Shown: positions 44,535 to 53,236 of the stretch, in pieces
How the letters are laid out: each line of letters starts with the position of its first letter
Numbering within the stretch: the stretch's first letter is position 1
From: Ascarosepion bandense
Lineage: Eukaryota > Mollusca > Cephalopoda > Sepiida > Sepiidae
Direction: 5' to 3'
Length of the DNA stretch: 64,000 nucleotides
Assembly (NCBI GenBank): GCA_037127315.1
Contig: JBBBDQ010000403.1
Span: forward strand, 2,400,001-2,464,000
The notes under the pieces: model-generated
The model's input: the letters and a program-made list of their open reading frames with translations, nothing else
The model's database searches: none
Told to the model about the DNA's origin: nothing
Position numbers and translations under genes: made by a program

Positions 44535-44830
44535 AGCAATCATAGATCTACATATAAACTGGAAAACCACAAAAATTGTACCAAACTGGCTAGTCATGCG
44601 TGGAAATTAAAATTGAAAAAAAGGAAAAGATCCTGATATAACTTGGCGTATAGTTAAAATAGCCAAACCATACAACGGTGGCAATGTATGCAGATTGTGG
44701 CATGAGGAACATGTAGCTGTTATATTGTTCCCAGAACGAAAAAAATTCTAAATGAAAGCTCAGAAATTATGTTCAGATGTAATCATATCTACAAATACAT
44801 GCTAGGAAGTGTTGAATAACTCCTCCCTTT
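44535..44830 (+). pseudogene. Penelope-like element C-terminal fragment
   Basis: Frame 1 reads NHRSTYKLENHKNCTKLASH then AWKLKLKK. After a frameshift it reads DPDITWRIVKIAKPYNGGN, then VCRLWHEEHVAVILFPERKK. This order (NH..S, then T.L..H.W.LK, then W.I...A.PY..G...C.LC..EK) is the tail of GIY-YIG-bearing Penelope-like proteins. Only the end survives; stops follow. Confidence 0.6.
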
Positions 44831-44974
44831 TGACAAATTTTCGGTTCTTTGGAAATTCTAGTTGTGCGTTCGTAAAAATATCCTGTTCGTGCGTTTGAAA
44901 AACAGAAAAAAATCAGTTATTGTAAATCACCTGCAGATATAGAAAGATTTCGAAAATAATCATTTTCAAATTTT

Positions 44975-45009
<35 letters not shown>

Positions 45010-45128
45010 CAAGTGAAGAGGGCTCAAGGTTTGTTTTTATTTTGGGTGCTCTGGTATTTATTTTATTATAAACAGTGCTCAATATAATGAGTATTATAGA
45101 GCTTAATATAATATAATATAATTATATG

Positions 45129-45309
45129 GTTATGTCAATTTTACATTGCGAAATGGAAATTTCTATGTTTCCAGATTAATTCTCATCATCAGGCAAGGTT
45201 TGTCATTTGAATGTAAATCGTCTGCACAACCACACCAACATTGCCTGATGATGAGAATTAATCTCGAAACATAGAAATTTCCATGTCGCAATGTAAAATT
45301 AACACAACC

Positions 45310-45313
<4 letters not shown>
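45129..45313. repeat. ~75-bp inverted repeat carrying paired hammerhead motifs
   Basis: Arms 45129-45199 and 45240-45313 are near-perfect complements (GTCAATTTTACATTGCGA... and ...TCGCAATGTAAAATTAAC) around a ~40-base spacer. Each arm contains a hammerhead-like core, intact on the + strand (45238-45294) and decayed on the minus strand (TCTG instead of TCTC in stem II). Such structures are known from Penelope-like element termini. Confidence 0.85.
45238..45294 (+). ncRNA. hammerhead ribozyme (Penelope-like element type)
   Basis: All parts of a type-I hammerhead are present in order. Stem I 5' strand is ACATTGC (45238-45244), then the core CTGATGA (45245-45251). One extra T and stem II GAGA/TCTC with loop ATTAA (45253-45265) follow, then the core GAA plus A15.1 (45266-45269). 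Stem III ACAT/ATGT (45269-45272 and 45283-45286) ends at cleavage-site base C at 45287. The stem I 3' strand is GCAATGT (45288-45294), perfectly complementary to the first. The unpaired T between the core and stem II is unusual but recurs at 46392. Small hammerheads are known in the pseudo-LTRs of Penelope-like elements, where they self-cleave transcripts. The GIY-YIG ORF lies just downstream on the same strand. Activity is untested. Confidence 0.78.
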
Positions 45314-45343
<30 letters not shown>

Positions 45344-45360
45344 TGGGGTGTTATTTTACA

Positions 45361-45419
<59 letters not shown>

Positions 45420-45514
45420 TTAGTATATCGAGGCAGCAAGTAATTTTCTAGACATATGCTATTAAATATAAGAGACAATGAATGTCTATTATGTTTAATC
45501 ATGAGCCGTACAAC

Positions 45515-46198
45515 ATTAAGCAAACACTAGTCAATAATGGATTTCCTAACTCCGTAATTGATCAACAAATTAAAATGTATCTCAACAAACTTAACAATAG
45601 CTCTAACAATAATGATAATATTATTAATAATAATGGTTTACATCAAAATAAACATAACACTATTAACTTATACTATTGCAACCAAATACATAATAATTAT
45701 AAACAAGATGAAAAAACTCTCAAAAACATAATACGTAGAAATGTTAAACCAGTCGAAAGTAATAATCAAATTAAACTCATTATATATTATAAAAAGTTTA
45801 AAACAATTGACCTCATAGTCTATAATAACCCAAAAGGCACTAAACTAAATTCTTTACAAAAAACCAATGTAGTGTACCAATTTACATGCCCATTCAGAGA
45901 TTGCATCTCTGATACTAATCAAAAACCTAGTACATATATTGGTTTTACCACAACCACGCTCTCCCGTAGACTTACATGTCATCTTTCTGATCAGAGTACT
46001 ATTAAACAACATTTCTCTGAAAAACATAAACATGTAGGTAATATCAGACAGATTTTGGTCAACAATACGGTGATCCTTACTCATACACACAGTAAGAGGA
46101 ACCTGCAGATATTGGAGGCCATGTACATCAAATCAAAACAACCAACACTCAATAAAATCAACTTTAAAACAGGAAATAACATCTTACATTGCATTTGA
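45515..46198 (+). CDS. Penelope-like element protein C-terminus with GIY-YIG endonuclease
   Basis: The longest credible intact frame of the window. Homology starts after the inverted arm (the ATG at 45482 lies in the arm). RT thumb-like YNIKQTLVNNGFPNSVIDQQ comes first, then an Asn-rich linker and an IRRNVKPVESNNQIKLIIYY block. The GIY-YIG nuclease follows: NVVYQFTCPFRDCI (GIY strand), TYIGFTTTTLSRRLTCH (YIG plus catalytic Arg), QHFSEKHKH, LQILEAMYIKSKQPTLN (catalytic Glu and final Asn). The nuclease nicks target DNA for the element's RT. The RT palm is absent, so the copy is 5'-truncated, but the endonuclease residues look intact and no stop interrupts ~228 codons. Confidence 0.88.
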   Translation: MKQTLVNNGFPNSVIDQQIKMYLNKLNNSSNNNDNIINNNGLHQNKHNTINLYYCNQIHNNYKQDEKTLKNIIRRNVKPVESNNQIKLIIYYKKFKTIDLIVYNNPKGTKLNSLQKTNVVYQFTCPFRDCISDTNQKPSTYIGFTTTTLSRRLTCHLSDQSTIKQHFSEKHKHVGNIRQILVNNTVILTHTHSKRNLQILEAMYIKSKQPTLNKINFKTGNNILHCI

Positions 46199-46384
46199 CT
46201 ACATGGTTTTGTTGTCATTTCGCGCTATCCCGCGGTGTGACGTCATAAAACCGCATCGCAAACTTAAGAACTGCGTTTATTATTTTTGGTAACTATTGCC
46301 GTTGCCAAGCGGAGTTTTATGTCAACACAAAATAAAATCGTCGGTGATGGTGGATTTTATAATATTTCAGTTTAAACTACCTCT

Positions 46385-46420
46385 CTGAAGATGGCTCATG
46401 TGAGCCGAAAGCTTAGAAGA
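46385..46420 (+). ncRNA. hammerhead-like motif downstream of the Penelope-like ORF
   Basis: CTGAAGA (46385-46391) fits core CUGANGA. It is followed by one T, a perfect 5-bp stem II GGCTC/GAGCC with loop ATGT (46393-46406), and GAAA (46407-46410). The same extra T is present as in the ribozyme at 45238. Stem III and the cleavage site are not convincing nearby, so it may be inactive or permuted. A short frame follows (MAHVSRKLRRKPINNYPNVG and KIRRLERLMIKHNRHSL), resembling the N-terminal region of a second, truncated Penelope-like copy. Confidence 0.45.
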
Positions 46421-46568
46421 AAACCAATAAATAATTATCCAAATGTTGGAGAATTTTTGTCTTTATTTTCAACTGAAATTAAAGCAAAAATACGACGTTT
46501 AGAACGGCTCATGATTAAACATAATAGACATTCATTGTCTCTTATATTTAATAGCATATGTATAGAAA

Positions 46569-46631
<63 letters not shown>

Positions 46632-46985
46632 GCGTGTAAAATAACTCCCCATTTTAAAACACGTACAGTTCATTCATTAACTATATTCTTTTTACAAGAA
46701 GAGGATATGAAAGGAAAGCGTTTAGTATGGGTTTTTATTCAAAATTCTATAAATGCATCAGATTTCGTTACCAGTGTCTCTGGCAGTCCAGTGATTGCGT
46801 CAACTGATTTCACCAGAACTCTTGTGATGTGGTAGACATAGCTTTTTGTATTCGCCCTTTAAGTTCTTCCAAAGTCTTGGTTTGGTAGAGTAAACTTGCC
46901 TCTCTAACCAACCCTTAAAGAAAACAGTCACAGGATGTTGTCAGGTCTCTTGGCTCCTTATACATAAAATAGGGAGTTACTTTTC
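46632..46985 (-). mobile_element. internally deleted mariner-like transposon
   Basis: Ends are related: AAAATAACTCCCCATTTTA at left and the complement of AAAAGTAACTCCCTATTTTA at right, which begins ATACAGGGTGATTG. The minus strand between them keeps a transposase C-terminal signature (REVYSTKPRLWKNLKGEYKK, shifted to TKTLEELKGRIQKAM). Degraded and non-functional. Confidence 0.6.
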
Positions 46986-47028
46986 AATCACCCTGTATAT
47001 GTGGAGGTATACAATGCATTTATGGGAA

Positions 47029-47275
47029 GTCAGTCAGTCAGTTAAGTGCCATACGTAATACACAAAGAGGCATGACTGACTGGGCAGTAGGTTGCCATTG
47101 CTTTCTGCGGTAGATTGGCTGTCAACCAAGGCTATAGAACTCAGCCTGACCTATTATTTAACCCATAACTGGAGGGAAAAGACGGATTAAGTGAATGCAA
47201 GGAATCCCGGTGGATTTCGAACCCGTCACCCTGAATTGTTGTTCCGAGTCTATATTCAATGCACTACAATGCACA
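47029..47275 (-). repeat. SINE-A copy (internally deleted)
   Basis: Antisense copy with the block between TACACAAAGAGGCATGACTG and GGGCAGTAGGTTGCC shortened and the 5' region eroded (GTTCCGAGTCTATATTCAAT). Bases 47280-47955 to the right are AT-rich and unassigned. Confidence 0.8.
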
Positions 47276-47956
47276 TTCTAAGGAAGAGGGTAATATATAA
47301 TAATATAATATAAAAAAAAGAGAGGAAGGAAAATCGAGATATGCGTCTTTTCATCACTTTAATAAAGGGTTTTATTTGAATATTAAATACAGACCAGTGC
47401 TTGAAAAGATCATTTTAAAATATTCTTTTGAAAAATTATATCTTGATATAAATGTTCATTTTAATTAAAAAATGATTTATTCCTATTTTTTGAAAATTTT
47501 CTAATAGTCGTTAAGAGTTTTAATTTTAAAGATTTAAATGGTTTGTAAAATTGGCATCAAATTTAATTCTAGTTATTATCTTTTTCATCTGTTTGCTATC
47601 TTTTTAATTATCGTTTTATTATCTGTTTATTATCATTTAATTATCTTTTTCATCTGTTTGTTATCTTCTTTTACTCACAGATTCAGCACTTCTATTTGCA
47701 GTAAAACTTTAAAAAAATCCTAATTCATATTTCGTTCCCCAATCATCTTAAAAGTCATAGATTCGATATAGAAAATGATTCTTCTCATGTTCCTCTGTCG
47801 GCTTTTCCTGTAATGTCCAGGGAGCATCATATTCATTTTTCATTATGCGCCCAAGAGAATGTAGGCAGCCTCATTCTGATTCCGAGTGTAAGTGACGTTT
47901 TTGATTTCATTTCTATGAGGACTGATTGGTTGCTTTTTAAAAAATTCTCAGCATTC

Positions 47957-48128
47957 ACATTTTCCAAAATCGGATAGCCATTTCAACGAGTGAATTTAAC
48001 ACCCGTCTCATAAGTGATAATAAAACATAATGGGAAAATAAATTTATGATTTGTTATCGCTGAGAAGACGGGTGTTAAATTCACTCGTTGAAATGGCAAT
48101 CCGATTTTAGAAAATTTGAATCTTTTTG
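47957..48128. repeat. ~55-bp inverted repeat (Penelope-terminus type?)
   Basis: Arms ATTTTCCAAAATCGGATAGC/CATTTCAACGAGTGAATTTA and their complement at 48070-48125 face each other over ~55 bases. Each arm also folds on itself as ACGGGTG...CACTCGT preceded by CTGAGAAG and followed by TGAAA. This is close to, but not, a hammerhead core. The architecture resembles 45129-45313. Confidence 0.6.
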
Positions 48129-48293
48129 TATGTAATAAATAAAATATTGGCTCTGTAGATAAATAAATTTAATTACATTGATCTCTCTGGCTAGATAAGA
48201 TTTAATATTTAGCATTAGTAGGATCCGTTGGGACTTACTTCCAAGCCTTTCCTTTTGGATTTATAATCAATTTATAATCAATTATATATATAA

Positions 48294-48428
48294 ATTCCGA
48301 AATCTACATTCCGTTCAATAGCGACTTCAGCGAGAAAGTACTCGCTTCATGTTGCTGATGAAGTGAGAATTTTCTTGTCGAAATAGCTATTAAACGTTCA
48401 ACGGAATGTAGATTTCGTAATTTATTGA
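48294..48428. repeat. inverted repeat with hammerhead-like core
   Basis: CGAAATCTACATTCCGTTCA at 48298 is complementary to the segment ending 48418 (AACGGAATGTAGATTTCG). The right arm contains CTGATGA at 48354-48360, a possible stem II and GTCGAAATAGCTATT. The core words fit CUGANGA...GAAA, but the stems are imperfect. Confidence 0.5.
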
Positions 48429-48556
48429 TATAATATACATAGTTGGCTCAGTAAATAGATGATACTGTTTGCATTGATCATTTTTAATATTGATAAAACT
48501 AATATTAATAGGGTCTGTTTTTTGGTATTTTATATATATATACATCCATTTTTTAT

Positions 48557-48624
<68 letters not shown>

Positions 48625-48638
48625 GTATATATATATTG
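48557..48638. repeat. (AC)n(TA)n microsatellite
   Basis: About 27 AC units followed by ~10 TA-like units. Confidence 0.95.
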
Positions 48639-48841
48639 AGGACAACTGTTGTACCATTTGGGCCTGACGAGCCGCGATAATAACATCAGGACGCGGTGAA
48701 ATATGTATTACCCATTGTAATAATCTAAAATCTTTTATAAATTATATTATTTTGTTAAATTAAATAAATGAATTTAACATTGAGTTCTCTTGAGTTCGTC
48801 TCTATCGGAATTTACCTGGATTGTATACCAAGTGTGCTATG

Positions 48842-48887
<46 letters not shown>

Positions 48888-49025
48888 TTAATTCAGTAAT
48901 ACCTAAATTAGTTCAGGTGATAGCAATAATCTGTTGTATTATTGAATCAATATTATTATATAAAAATATAATACAAAATATATATTTTTTTCTTTTAAAA
49001 TAAGTTATTTTCAATGTTAGCTTCT

Positions 49026-49089
<64 letters not shown>

Positions 49090-49260
49090 AAAAGTGTATG
49101 TATATAGTTATAAATATCAATATATATATATATATATATATAAATATGCAATTTGTTATATATATTATATTGTTTACATATTATATACGCGTGGTACTTA
49201 TTTAAAAGCTCTTAATATCAGTGATAGAGCAGACATATTCATATATCACAACTATCTATA

Positions 49261-49331
<71 letters not shown>
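48842..49331. repeat. cluster of (TA)n and (TG)n microsatellites
   Basis: Long TA runs at 48842-48881, 49031-49086 and 49267-49300, the last passing into ~15 TG units. The 49087-49266 stretch is itself TA-rich. Tyr-Ile frames here are repeat translations. Confidence 0.93.
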
Positions 49332-49462
49332 TGGCTAGGTATTCCTAATTTCCAATTACATATATCTTATTGAATGGCAGTCATATCACTATTTCCGTTC
49401 TGGCACGTTTCGAGAGTTTCTGGCGCCATTAGGAGTTGAACAGGGAGAGTTCGCTTACATTC

Positions 49463-49672
49463 CTTGATTTCACCAGGTCTAAAGTTCCTGGTCAGGATCC
49501 GCCTTGCCACTTACATTGTAGCAAATCATTCACATTCTCCCCGTATCCCATCGATGAAAAGTAAGTTCCACACGAGCATCTTATTCCCGCGAACTACTGT
49601 TGGATGCTTCTCCGCTCACAACAATCTTATCCTGACCAAGCCTAGAGTTAACCGACATCTTTCCCCCCCAAG
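49463..49672 (+). pseudogene. LINE-B C-terminal scrap
   Basis: Reads ISPGLKFLVRIRLATYIVAN, then HSHSPRIPSMKSKFHTSILF and PRTTVGCF, ending KPRVNRHLSPPS. It parallels the LINE-B block LVPPGLNFTAKIRRATHILE at 31207-31815 and the general RVNRHL terminus. Confidence 0.6.
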
Positions 49673-49894
49673 CCGTATAAACTACCCCTTAATCTTCTCA
49701 TCGAGTGGGCCAGAGTTCTGTATAGAGCGAACCTTACTATTCTCGTTATCCGATTGGGCTGTCTGGAGAGAAAAATTTTAAAAACGGTAACCACTTCTGC
49801 AATTTACGCATTACTCTTCAATCATGAATGAGTTCTCTCGGTCGCTGGCGTGTGTATATACTGCGTATATATAACACGTTAAAAAATTTCCTAA

Positions 49895-50026
49895 TCTCTC
49901 AGCCGTACGCTGATAGCTTATACTCTCCTACTGGTACTAAGTCGGTCTAGTTTCAAACCCGGCTGGAAGTAAGCGGATGTCTAGACACACTGATGAGCTA
50001 TGATACAGCGAAACAGGCTAGTTTGT

Positions 50027-50035
<9 letters not shown>
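49895..50035 (+). repeat. S2 repeat
   Basis: AAGTCGGTCTAGTTTCAAAC, CGGATGTCTAGACACACTGA and TGAGCTATGATACAGCGAAA, then a (TA)n tail, in the order of the other two copies. Confidence 0.6.
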
Positions 50036-50064
<29 letters not shown>

Positions 50065-50105
50065 ACAAACTAGCCTGTTATCATATATATCCACAAACTA
50101 GCCTG

Positions 50106-50161
<56 letters not shown>

Positions 50162-50195
50162 ACAAACTAGCCTGTTTCACTGTATCATAGCTCAT
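49992..50195. repeat. microsatellite palindrome built from the S2 end
   Basis: GATGAGCTATGATACAGCGA plus AACAGGCTAGTTTGTGGATA at 49992 faces its complement ending 50195. Two further inverted CCACAAACTAGCCTGTT copies lie between (near 50062 and 50090), all separated by (TA)n. Confidence 0.88.
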
Positions 50196-50324
50196 ATATT
50201 GTGTCTTCAATAGCGGCCATCTTTCTTTTTTGTTATTATCTTGCAGGCAAGACACGTTCGCGCTCGTTTCGATTTCCTAGGTAAATCATGTCTTTCATTA
50301 CAATATATATGTATGTGTATAAAT

Positions 50325-50395
<71 letters not shown>

Positions 50396-50535
50396 ATATA
50401 TATATATATATATGTATATATATACATTTTATATTAAAAATACCAGCAATAGATTTTCATCGTAAAAAATACCAAATCTTGAAAAAAAATTAAATTAAAT
50501 TAAAAATTAAATTTCAGCATTAAATAACCCATATG
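50196..50535 (-). repeat. repeat K, antisense copy
   Basis: Reverse complement of 54860-55165 in order: TGTCTTCAATAGCGGCCATC, AAGACACGTTCGCGCTCGTT, ATGTCTTTCATTACA, a (TA)n(TG)n core, then TACCAGCAATAGATTTTCAT and AAATTTCAGCATTAAATAAC. Bases 50540-51420 beyond it are unassigned. Confidence 0.8.
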
Positions 50536-51425
50536 TATATATATATATAATATTATAATAAAAAACCCAAAATCCAACCTCCTGATTAAAATTACTGTCT
50601 ACCCTATAATAAAGCTAAGGTCTTACTATGTATTTTATCCAGACAAAATTAAAAAGTGACATGTCTAGATCTATGCCATCCTGCCCCTTTTTCTAATGGA
50701 AATGCTTAAATCTCCATGGTTACATAATTCTAAATGCTGACTGGACTGTTTGGACACACCTATTTCATTTCCTCTAACTCCCTAATGTTTTAAATAACTA
50801 GAAATTCATCTTATATTTTCAAAAACAAATCGTTTTCACTATTTATTTTAACATATCACTTGAAGAGGAACAGTTTTGTTTTGAAACATGAAGTTTTTTG
50901 TGTTGTGATATTATGCTTTTATAAACCATTTTACCGCCTAACTGCAAACTAACTGGGAATATGAAAAGTAACTATCCAAGACCAAGAAATTATGGATCTC
51001 TATTCGTCTGGTTTATGATTGGAAGTAATTTCCTGAGGTACCATGTCCATGTGTACACAGAATTGAGTACCAGCATACACAACATGGGGCTGCCGGTTTG
51101 TCATTCCGTGTTCTGTTCCCTGGAGATGAACACACGTTGATATAAAAGCTGCAGTTTAATCCAAAAGCCACAACAAAGTAGCTTGTGAAGATGCTCGACG
51201 AAAATAGAATAAAAATAAATATGTTATGTATATAATATATATAAATATGTTATATATATATATATATATATAGATAAAAATATGCAGACGTTCATTTTGA
51301 TGCGTTGTAGTGGTTAACATGCAAGTCTCGCTTATCAATTACGAATGGAAATCGCTATAGATATCCACAATAAATTAATAATTCAACATAACCCGAAAAC
51401 AAGCCACTGTTTTCAAACAGTTGTG

Positions 51426-51543
51426 GCTTACGGCCATATCACGTTGACTCCACCGGTTCTCGCTCGATCAACGAAGTTAAGCAACGTTGAGCCTGGTCAG
51501 TACTTAGATGGGTGACCGCTTGGGAATACCAGGTGTTGTAAGC
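51426..51543 (+). rRNA. 5S rRNA-like sequence (head of a hybrid SINE; possible pseudogene)
   Basis: A 118-bp 5S rRNA look-alike. Terminal helix GCTTAC/GTAAGC is perfect. The internal promoter words AAGTTAAGCAACGT and TAGATGGGTGACCGCTTGGG plus AATACC are present. Several loop positions differ from the animal consensus (for example GTTGACTCCACC). It is single, not in an rDNA tandem array, and continues straight into tRNA-SINE sequence, so I read it as a 5S-derived SINE head rather than a working gene. Confidence 0.8.
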
Positions 51544-51935
51544 GTTTAGTGATGGATGTGCGGCTAGGAAAGAGAAATCGGTGAGCCGAGTTCGAATTTC
51601 AGTTGAATACCCTGCATTCACTTAAGCATTGGTACCCTTCGGAAAGGTATTAATCCGTCTCTTCCCTCCAGTTATGGGTTAAATAACAAGGGCAGGACTT
51701 GGGGACCCCGCCCGTAAAAACAAATTAAATGAATCTCGATACTCGAAAAGAAAAAAGTTTTACTAGACACAAAAAGTTATATAAAAACAAGAATAAATTG
51801 TTGAGAGAAAACTGTTTTACCAGCAAAAAATAAATAAATAAAATTTAAAATTTAATTGGCAAAAATGACCCGCCGAGGTGTTGATATGCCATAAAAACAA
51901 AACAACCAACAATCAAACAGCTATAAAACTACAGT
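51544..51935 (+). repeat. tRNA-SINE-A body plus E-type tail fused to 5S head
   Basis: Directly after the 5S head comes SINE-A sequence lacking its A-box start (AGAGAAATCGGTGAGCCGAG, TTCGAATTTC, then GGTATTAATCCGTCTCTTCC, TATGGGTTAAATAAC). A GGGCAGG...CCCGCCCGTAAAAAC domain like the one in the 61723-61965 5S-SINE follows. An AT-rich part then ends in the repeat-E word GGTGTTGATATGCC. Confidence 0.7.
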
Positions 51936-51963
51936 TCTGCAACTTCTATTGGGGCTAAAGATT

Positions 51964-52282
51964 TTTTTTTTAATCATCTCACCCCAAGCAAGGCATTCCA
52001 CTGCCACTATTGCGCATGGGGCTACATAGGGGAAGGTAAAGAGAAGGAGTGGTTAGACATAAGGAATGACAGGAGGAAGGTGACAGATGAGTAAGGATAG
52101 CGAGGATGAGGGTTGGGCAGATGGGAAGAGTGCTTGATAGCAGGTTAGTGTGTTAGGAGGTGTCTATTGACCTTACATTTAAACTCCTGGAGATTGTAGC
52201 CGTCGGGGAAGCAATCGTTTGGAAGAGAATTCCACAGTCGGGAAGTGAAACTGTTGGAGTAGAAGTTACGGCTGCATTTTAT
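51964..52282 (-). pseudogene. LINE-A 3' end
   Basis: Antisense, 5'-truncated at the segment coding NSFF (52282). Almost base-for-base like 21391-21720, with a small deletion near 52140 and another near 52245. Confidence 0.85.
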
Positions 52283-52639
52283 CTATTTTTAGGTTTTGGA
52301 GAAATGCTATCTGAGTTAGTTTTGTAATTTTAAATTTTTGTTTTGTGTAAGACAGTAAAGCCACTAAGACGCAAGATGCATTTTATATGAAACTCTGTGC
52401 TATCAGTGTAGAATATGTATATAATATATATTTATTATTTTTAATATATATACCTACAAAAACACTTTATAAATTTTGGTGGTGGATTCGGTACTCCAAA
52501 CCAAGGAGAAAATTTCATATTAACATATGTCCGCAACTCCTTCGTTTTAAAGTTATTAAGTTTAAAGACAGTGTACGGTAGATGGCGCTTGTTGAACGAG
52601 GTTAGATTTGTCATTTGGGTACATTTGCGACTAGTCTGT

Positions 52640-53092
52640 TTTCATCGTTTAACCTGTGTGGCGTTGTGTTAACGGATAATTGTTCCATTTAATGACAGGA
52701 TATTCATATCGGGATCAGGCTGATATGATTTTTACATATAGCCGCGCAAATGGTACTGGATGCAACGTTGCACGGCTGGATCAAATTGTGTTTCCAGACC
52801 GAAGGCAGCCGAGTCATTCAACCTTTGCTGCTGTTTATCGTCGAGTTGCTGATTCAGTATCCTTGGAACCACAAACTATGGATCGAGGAAGGCCGAGATT
52901 TGCTCGTACGCCTGACCACGAAGAACACATTCTACGGACTGTTGGAGACGATCCAGGTATGAGCACATGTCAAGTGGCCTTAGCATATCTTGCATTTCAT
53001 GGTACTGCGCAGAGTGTAGTTCAAGAGCAGCTCCTGTATCCATATCATTTGCAACCTGCGCAGAGTCTTTCATCCTCTGATCAAAAGTAGGC
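52640..53092 (+). CDS. mariner-like transposase N-terminus with DUF4817-type HTH
   Basis: From the likely start ATG at 52693, ~130 codons are open: MTGYSYRDQADMIFTYSRAN, then RLDQIVFPDRRQPSHSTFAA, VYRRVADSVSLEPQTMDRGR and PRFARTPDHEEHILRTVGDD, then PGMSTCQVALAYLAF and VVQEQLLYPYHLQPAQSL. This is the order of the DUF4817/HTH DNA-binding part of mariner-like transposases (EY.DM...YG...N, then FPDRR.P....F..V, R.RP, TP..EE..L..V...P..ST, LYPYHLQ..Q.L). The frame stops at 53089 and no DDE domain follows, so the copy is 3'-truncated. Upstream 52500-52692 may be its 5' UTR. Confidence 0.75.
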
Positions 53093-53138
53093 CTTTTGTA
53101 GTGATATTATAACATATGTTAAAAACTATGTTAAAAAA

Positions 53139-53140
<2 letters not shown>

Positions 53141-53228
<88 letters not shown>
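53141..53228. repeat. (TATC)n(TA)n microsatellite
   Basis: Roughly twelve TATC units followed by ~19 TA units. Confidence 0.95.
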
Positions 53229-53231
<3 letters not shown>

Positions 53232-53236
53232 GAACA

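Larger units (their letters stand above)
45341..46655. repeat. inverted arms around the Penelope-like ORF
   Basis: GACATATGCTATTAAATATA through ATGTTTAATCATGAGCCGT at 45455-45513 is the perfect complement of 46505-46563. Outside them both sides have (TA)n (45363-45415 and 46575-46628). Outside those is a complementary GGGGTGTTATTTTACAC/GTGTAAAATAACTCCCC pair. The inner arms total ~58 bp of perfect pairing, and the whole forms a ~1.3-kb inverted structure. Confidence 0.85.

Noticed and set aside
46385..46420. Second complete hammerhead ribozyme
   Set aside because: Core and stem II fit, but I could not find a convincing stem III and cleavage site; kept only as a motif.
51426..51543. Functional 5S rRNA gene
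   Set aside because: Single copy, several consensus changes, no spacer array, and fused to SINE sequence; a SINE head explains it better.
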